A stretch of 36,886 bases of DNA from Simkania sp. (GTDB lineage Bacteria > Chlamydiota > Chlamydiia > Chlamydiales > Simkaniaceae): positions 1 to 36,886 of the forward strand of contig JANQJX010000244.1 in assembly GCA_028281425.1 (NCBI GenBank), given 5' to 3'. This document shows positions 32,525-36,886 of the stretch, in pieces (positions within the stretch are counted from its first letter, which is position 1; every line of letters begins with the position of its first letter). A program made the position numbers and the translations under genes. The notes beneath the pieces were generated by a model that saw only the letters and a program-made list of their open reading frames with translations, did not search any database and was not told the origin of the DNA.

Positions 32525-33250
32525 TTAAGTTTCAAAGCGATATAAATACTTATTCCAAAGATCCATATCCATTTCTTTGACCATCGCATCTAATTCTAGT
32601 AAAATTCTTTGTGGGCTTTGTTTTGAATAATATAAGATGTCTTTTCCTTTGGATTTTGATTCATGCTGCTGATGGTAGGATTCTAGAATTCTCATCCGAT
32701 AGGCATCCATATGATTCATATAGTCACTTAAACCTCTCTCTTCTTCTCCCAAAAATTTCAAAATCCCTTTTAAAGTTTTTTTAGGAAAAAGCAAGATGTC
32801 TTCATAATACACCAGCAGGCGTCGAGAAGGATCCCAATCATCAAAAAACCGAAACATTTTTAAATAGTAATTGAGATATTGAAAAGCAAAATCTCGAATT
32901 TTCTCTTTTTTTCCGTGCCCTCTTCTTCCAAAATTTCGAAGAAAAATTTCTTTAGGGTTACGAGTCAAAAAAATCAATCGATTTTTAGCGGATGAGATCC
33001 CTTTTAAAGCACTATAATGATGGATACGCAGAAGAGGTTTTTTAGAAAAATCTAAATCGATCAAAAGGAGATTTTCATCTCGACTACTCTTTTCCATCCC
33101 TTCTTGATACACAAATAAACAGGGAATTTTGGCAATGATTTGAAGGGAGCTTATTGTTAAATTTGTTCCTGATCTTGGTGTTGATAATAAAAAAATCTGA
33201 TCCTGCACAAGATGGGGCGGTTCAATCAAAACAAAAGAAGATGCTTCCAA
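32525..33250 (-). CDS. sulfotransferase, possibly frameshifted at its signal peptide
   Basis: From the first in-frame TTG the chain has 241 residues. The 5'-phosphosulfate loop LSTPRSGTNLTI and the 3'-phosphate motif FLTRNPKEIFLRNF place it among PAPS-dependent sulfotransferases. A tail SKGKDILYYSK follows. No ribosome-binding site precedes the TTG. An ATG at 33267-33269 opens a different frame whose MKLFFF would start a signal peptide. An A9 run (plus strand 33252-33260) lies between. One extra base there would fuse MKLFFF to CFSFLEASSF and the sulfotransferase. Either the gene is slippage-controlled, or it is a recent frameshift mutant, or the TTG is used. It neighbours two related genes at 33992 and 34999. 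Confidence 0.7.
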   Translation of the reverse strand: MEASSFVLIEPPHLVQDQIFLLSTPRSGTNLTISSLQIIAKIPCLFVYQEGMEKSSRDENLLLIDLDFSKKPLLRIHHYSALKGISSAKNRLIFLTRNPKEIFLRNFGRRGHGKKEKIRDFAFQYLNYYLKMFRFFDDWDPSRRLLVYYEDILLFPKKTLKGILKFLGEEERGLSDYMNHMDAYRMRILESYHQQHESKSKGKDILYYSKQSPQRILLELDAMVKEMDMDLWNKYLYRFET

Positions 33251-33351
33251 AAAAGAGAAACAAAAAAAAACAATTTCATGACATGATGAAGATGGCTTCT
33301 ATTTCGCATACCAGCCCTAAAATAAGAGATGTACGATGTTTTTAGAAACAC

Positions 33352-33405
33352 CCATAAAGTTTCCTTGGGTAAGGTTTGAGAGCTTACCCAAGGAAACTTA
33401 TGGGG
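33352..33405. repeat. large near-perfect hairpin
   Basis: CCATAAAGTTTCCTTGGGTAAG and its reverse complement CTTACCCAAGGAAACTTATGG (one base shorter) are separated by the loop GTTTGAGAG. This is a stem of about 20-22 bp with one bulged A. It lies between the small secreted protein gene and the sulfotransferase gene, both on the minus strand, about 80 bp before the latter. It lacks a following T-run, so a classical terminator is uncertain. It could be a transcript-processing site, a partial terminator or a solitary palindromic element. Confidence 0.75.
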
Positions 33406-33441
33406 TGCAGAGGTTAGATCTATTTTTTTCTATGATGTTCC

Positions 33442-33699
33442 TTACGGATCCATTTCTTGTTGTCTTCTTTCTTGCCTCTCTAACCTCAAAATTCCTTCGC
33501 GTCGCACTCGCATTGCTTTTTCCATTCTTATGATCTCTCTTCTTTCATCTTCATCTAAATCTTCTGTTTCATCAATAAAATAATTCTCTATTTCATCTTC
33601 AAACTGATCTTCAGAATAAAGCTTTCCAATATTAAAAAAAGAAAAGCAAACAAACAAAAAAAAGGAGAAAACTTGAATATTAAAAAATCTTAAATTCAT
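33442..33699 (-). CDS. small exported acidic/charged protein, function unknown
   Basis: 85 residues. Signal peptide QVFSFFLFVCFSFFNIG with a likely cut after KLYSE-proximal residues. The mature ~58 residues are acidic (DQFEDEIENYFIDETEDLDE) and then basic/helical (RVRREGILRLERQERRQQ). AAAGGTG lies 6 nt before the ATG. No family is recognised. It sits directly ahead of the sulfotransferase gene on the same strand, separated by the large hairpin, and may be part of the same transcription unit. Confidence 0.65.
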   Translation of the reverse strand: MNLRFFNIQVFSFFLFVCFSFFNIGKLYSEDQFEDEIENYFIDETEDLDEDERREIIRMEKAMRVRREGILRLERQERRQQEMDP

Positions 33700-33991
33700 A
33701 ATTTCACCTTTAACAAAAACGATACGTTTGACTTAAAGATGGTCCTCGAGTCAAAACCTTTTGAGTAGAATTTTTTATTTTTAGCAAAAAAAAATCCCAT
33801 TTCTACAACTATAACACAATGCTTGAATTTTTATTTTAAAATATCGAAAGAAGTGGTTTTTCAATGAGACTCTAAAAAAAATGAACGTAAGAAAATATAC
33901 CGGTTATAATCTTCCAATTATGATTTAAGCGTACTCTTTGTTTGGTGGTTTCAAGTGTCTAGCGCGACAACTCTTTAAAAAAAGATCACTT
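33700..33991. promoter_or_regulatory. leader/promoter region of the small exported protein
   Basis: No coding frame. On the minus strand GTGTTATAGT could be an extended -10 element about 130 bp upstream of the ATG. Within the leader, TTTGACT and AGTCAAA (at about 33727-33755) form a 7-bp inverted repeat. These are only motif matches. Confidence 0.25.
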
Positions 33992-34602
33992 TCAATCATA
34001 ACCGATACATCTATTCCTGCTATATTGGCTTAAATATTTATTGTGGATATCAGGAAAACAGTTTTTTACATACTGGTCAATGGATTCTACTTCTAATCTT
34101 GAGAGGTTTTTGGCATGACATTTAAGATCCCTTCCCTTTGATTGAGAACCTCCAAACCTCGGTTGTGAATCATAATCTAAAGAGCATTTTTTATGATACT
34201 CAAAATCCCGCATAAATTCTTTTAAAGAATTGGCGTTCTCTTTTAGGAAAAGAAGGACTTTTTTCATAGTGCTTTCAAAATCATTTATCAGATCTTCATA
34301 GTAGATTAAAAGCCTATTTAATTCCTTTAAAGGATTCATGAATATCAGAGCTAGAGTTGTTCAAATGATTCCAAATATTATTAAAATTACAATAGTGCCT
34401 AGAAAAGCATTCAATATCATCCCGAACGATCAAAATCAACTTTTCTTGGTTTTTACATGGCTTATCACAACAAAGTATATCATTTGCTCTATGTCTATGA
34501 TCAAATTCCTTATCAGAAGATAGTATCACTATCATTTACAAAACTATTGCAAGTTCAACAGTCCTTGCCGTTAAACTCGCGCTTTGCTACCAAAACTAAC
34601 CA
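33992..34602 (-). pseudogene. sulfotransferase, decayed
   Basis: Two frame pieces, read downstream from 34535 to 34314 and from 34339 to 33992, together follow the order of the neighbouring sulfotransferase. LILIVRDDIECFSRHYC corresponds to its FLTRNPKEIFLRNF 3'-phosphate motif, NRLLIYYEDLINDFESTMKK to its RRLLVYYEDILLFPKKTLKG, and SQSKGRDLKCHAKNLSRLE to its SKGKDILYYSKQSPQR. A frameshift at about 34320-34339 separates the pieces. The part containing the P-loop (towards 34602) is full of stops. It is a paralogue of the gene at 32525 in decay. Confidence 0.7.
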
Positions 34603-34660
34603 TCTTTCCAGATTGTTCTTTTTTATTAAACTTTTTTAAATACCAAATTGAAAACCGCTC

Positions 34661-34831
34661 TTAGCCTGCATTTTACGCCACCTCTGGAAAAAGAGCTGCA
34701 CGAATGTTTTCAGAAACGCCAAGAAATTCTCAAATGGATAAACTTGCAACCTCACCTAAAAGAATTTATTGGATGTGCAAGCGAAACAGAGCATGCAGAT
34801 TTTTTCAGGGGTAGCGTAAAATACGGGTTAA
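34661..34831 (+). repeat. family B MITE, copy 8 (complete)
   Basis: 171 bp, from TTAGCCTGCATTTTACGC to GCGTAAAATACGGGTTA. The right end is an exact reverse complement of TAACCCGTATTTTACGC, the best-preserved terminus in the window, so this copy defines the family ends. Internal blocks GGAAAAAGAGCTGCACG, CTCAAATGGATAAACTTGC and GCGAAACAGAGCATGCAG are shared with other copies. Confidence 0.85.
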
Positions 34832-34998
34832 ATCATTTTCTCTCTTTGATACAGGAAAAAAAATCTCTTTTAACTTTCTTTTGCGTAAGGTGAGTAAAAA
34901 ATGTTCCAAAAAAAATCGGCGTATAAAAATTGTAGCTTCTATTTTATTAATCCCTAAGGTACATTAAGATTATTTTTAAAAATTTGTTGAAAATAGCA

Positions 34999-36651
34999 AT
35001 GACTAAAAATGCATTAAGGTATTTTGCAGTTTTTTTTACTTTTCTTATTATCTCTTTTCAAATCCATACCTACTCGAATGAAATACAGCAAGAAAAACCT
35101 TTTTCAACAGAAATCAGTCCTATTATTGTTACATTACCTAAAGCAGGAACACATCTCGTTCGAACCATTATAGAACATTTCTTAAAAAAAGAAGGAATAG
35201 GCCCCATTCCTTTTCTTCGAAAGCCCTTTTATCCTAAGCATCAGTTTTTAAATTTACATGTCACAGAAGCTGCTTCTTTGATTGAAAGCTATTGTCGTGA
35301 GTATCCCAATTGCCCTAAAATCTTAGTTGTAAGAAATTTAAGAGATATTGTTGTTTCTGCAAAAGATTTTATAACAAAAACAGGGTTTTATAATTTTGTT
35401 TTTTTTGCTGAGCTCTTTGCAAAATCCATCAATTACACAAAAAATTATGACAAAATCAAAGGAAACAAAGAGCTTAAAAAAATCTGGGATTCTTTGAGCA
35501 ACGATGACAAATTGACCCAATTTATTCAATATTACTACAACTTTAAAAAAAGTCCTGATCAGTTTATGGCACATAATTTGCTTTATTATGTTCAAGACTC
35601 TATTCATTTTTTGCAGAAATATCCAGATACTTTAGTGGTAAGATTTGAAGACCTTTTCGATGAAAATGAATGTATTTCGGTAAAAGAACTTAGAAAAATT
35701 GCAACCTTTTTGGGAAAAAATGTTTCACATAAACAGCTAATAAAAATGTCAAAAGAAATTTATGGGCATTCAAAAAGCCGTACGTACCGAATAGGTAAAA
35801 AAGTGGGACGAAGTGATTTAGAATTTAAAAAACAGCATGTCTCTTTATTTAAATCCTATTTTGAAACTGAAGAAAAAGAATTTAATAGCTACTTTGGTTA
35901 TCCTGACCCCCCACCCCCTTCGGACATTGATTACTTTTCTCTAATTCTTGTGACTATTCCCAAATCTGGAACACGTTTATTAACTAATCTTATTCAACAA
36001 ATTCTTCCTGGTTATCCTTTAACAAAATTTCATGTTCAAAGACGCAATGCAATAAAACAGCATTGCAATCAACATCCTAAGTGTCTTAAAATCTTAATGG
36101 TCAGAAATTTAAGAGATTTGATTCTTTCAAGAACAGATTACACGTCAAGAGAGGGTGTTGTTAAAAATCATCCTCCATTTCTAAGAAAGCACGGAAAACA
36201 AGCTTGGGATTCATTACCCAAACAAAAAAAACTTTCAAAAATCATCGACTGGTTTTACGAATTTAAACAAGTTGATTTTAGACGTCATAACTTGTGCCAT
36301 TATGTAAAAGATAGTATTTGGTTTAAGGAAAGCTATCCCGAAGCATTGGTCTTAAGATTTGAAGATTTTTTTGATGCTCAAGACCATCTAAAAAAAGCCT
36401 CTGTTTCTCAATTAGCCCACTATTTGGGACAAAATTTATCTCAAAAAAGCATTGAACAAATTCTCTCGCAAGTGGATCAAAATAAAGAAGAAAGTGCGAC
36501 CTACCGAAAAGAGAAAAAAGCAAACCGATATTTAGAAGAATTTGATTTAGAAAATAATATAAAGTTTTTACATTACTTTGAAGACTTAGAAAAAGAGTAT
36601 AATGCAGTTTTTGGATATGATTTTTTTCTCAATGAAATGATTGCAAACTAA
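34999..36651 (+). CDS. exported double-domain sulfotransferase
   Basis: From ATG 34999 the protein has 550 residues (a TTG at 34984 is in frame but has no better start context). A signal peptide (FAVFFTFLIISFQIHTYS) is followed by two homologous sulfotransferase domains. Domain 1 has the 5'-phosphosulfate loop TLPKAGTHLVRTI (~46) and the 3'-phosphate motif VVRNLRDIVVSAKDF (~112). Domain 2 has TIPKSGTRLLTNLI (~320) and MVRNLRDLILSRTDY (~369). Both keep LVVRFEDLFD / LVLRFEDFFD. The glycines of the RxGxxG segment are present in domain 1 (YRIGKKVGRSD) but lost in domain 2 (YRKEKKANRYL). Single-domain enzymes are ~250-300 residues, so this is a tandem duplication. Export is unusual because PAPS is cytosolic. 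Action outside the bacterium on host molecules is an inference. Confidence 0.8.
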   Translation: MTKNALRYFAVFFTFLIISFQIHTYSNEIQQEKPFSTEISPIIVTLPKAGTHLVRTIIEHFLKKEGIGPIPFLRKPFYPKHQFLNLHVTEAASLIESYCREYPNCPKILVVRNLRDIVVSAKDFITKTGFYNFVFFAELFAKSINYTKNYDKIKGNKELKKIWDSLSNDDKLTQFIQYYYNFKKSPDQFMAHNLLYYVQDSIHFLQKYPDTLVVRFEDLFDENECISVKELRKIATFLGKNVSHKQLIKMSKEIYGHSKSRTYRIGKKVGRSDLEFKKQHVSLFKSYFETEEKEFNSYFGYPDPPPPSDIDYFSLILVTIPKSGTRLLTNLIQQILPGYPLTKFHVQRRNAIKQHCNQHPKCLKILMVRNLRDLILSRTDYTSREGVVKNHPPFLRKHGKQAWDSLPKQKKLSKIIDWFYEFKQVDFRRHNLCHYVKDSIWFKESYPEALVLRFEDFFDAQDHLKKASVSQLAHYLGQNLSQKSIEQILSQVDQNKEESATYRKEKKANRYLEEFDLENNIKFLHYFEDLEKEYNAVFGYDFFLNEMIAN

Positions 36652-36675
36652 AAATTTTTTCGTATTTTTTCTATT

Positions 36676-36739
36676 TTTATCAAAAATAGAGCGCAAAACC
36701 TCTTCCTTCAGGTGGAGGATATAGAGCTCTCAGGCGCCT
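36676..36739 (+). repeat. repeat C copy 2
   Basis: Differs from copy 1 at three positions by eye. The right hairpin arm is GGAGGA instead of GGAAGA, pairing with TCTTCC through one G-T pair. It continues directly into the TnpB-like coding fragment. Confidence 0.55.
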
Positions 36740-36886
36740 CCTTGAGCTTAATTTTTGGCTGAGTCTATGGAAAAAATCGGAAGAATACAGCTTTTTAAAT
36801 GAGCTTCCCTCCCAAACTCTTCAGCAAAAGTTAAAAGACTTAAGAAGAAAGCTTTTAAAGACGCTTTTGACAAAAAACAGCCCTTA
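36690..36886 (+). pseudogene. TnpB/OrfB-like (IS200/IS605) fragment, runs off the right edge
   Basis: An open frame from a TAG at 36687 to the edge reads LLELNFWLSLWKKSEEY followed by FLNELPSQTLQQKLKDLRRK. This resembles the N-terminal helix-turn-helix of IS605 OrfB (TnpB) proteins, which have the form (N/E)xPSQxLQQAxxDLxRA. The usual beginning (FRLYPTxEQ and the FGCxRFVYN segment) is missing and is replaced by repeat C. It is therefore an N-terminally broken element. Whether the rest of the gene is intact lies outside the window. Confidence 0.5.

Noticed and set aside
33154..33533. Two plus-strand frames opposite the sulfotransferase and small exported protein genes
   Set aside because: Antisense to supported genes, no start signals, and one runs through the large hairpin.
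1574..34831. CRISPR array from the recurring ~170-bp sequences
   Set aside because: Copies are dispersed, far too long for CRISPR repeats, have terminal inverted repeats and no regular spacers or cas genes.

Overview
The window reads as chromosomal DNA of a member of the Chlamydiota outside the family Chlamydiaceae (Rhabdochlamydia-, Simkania- or Parachlamydia-like). It is AT-rich. Several gene blocks have the order known from Chlamydia trachomatis: recO / yidD / LysM protein / pheT / MORN-type lipoprotein (CT470-CT476 region), a rhodanese-type tRNA hydroxylase / rpsD / nfo (CT625-CT627), and rluD / khpA / kdsA / lptC / lptA / lptB (CT653-CT659). Other genes are not typical of Chlamydiaceae: asnS, a WaaQ-like heptosyltransferase, ankyrin and sulfotransferase genes. 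The clade assignment is an inference from gene order and protein families, not from a marker-gene tree.

Layout. 1-2430: an autotransporter-repeat fragment, tRNA-Arg(TCG), recO, and a wrecked IS630-type transposase. 2430-5360: an exported ankyrin protein, succinate-semialdehyde dehydrogenase, tRNA-Leu(GAG) and yidD. 5700-11330: a LysM membrane protein, pheT, a MORN-type lipoprotein, a decayed gene, and a 58-residue coiled-coil gene. 11430-18280: trhO, rpsD, nfo, asnS, a bactofilin-like membrane protein and hemA. 18640-20660: two divergent, multiply frameshifted genes (an alpha/beta hydrolase and a 2-oxoglutarate/Fe(II) oxygenase). 21260-27170: two small hydrophilic genes, rluD, khpA, a very large split DHH-type phosphohydrolase and tRNA-Arg(TCT). 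27650-32400: an LPS block (kdsA-lptC-lptA-lptB, with overlapping or touching genes, and a convergent heptosyltransferase). 32520-36650: a sulfotransferase cluster (one possibly frameshifted gene, one wreck, one large gene with two sulfotransferase domains and a signal peptide). The right edge enters a TnpB-like (IS200/IS605) fragment.

The noncoding space is dominated by two families of short, non-coding, MITE-like elements. Family A is about 167 bp with 17-21 bp terminal inverted repeats and 5-bp target duplications. Family B is about 171 bp with ends of the type TAACCCG...CGGGTTA and appears to target TA, often the TA of a stop codon, so the inserted element re-creates the TAA. A elements are repeatedly nested inside B elements. 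The decayed genes, homopolymer frameshifts, IS remnants and nested MITEs describe an intracellular bacterial genome that has taken many mobile-element insertions.

The most unusual content is the exported tandem-domain sulfotransferase with its neighbours, the nested MITE pair with stop-codon recycling, and the DHH protein whose catalytic core is split by roughly 350 residues.
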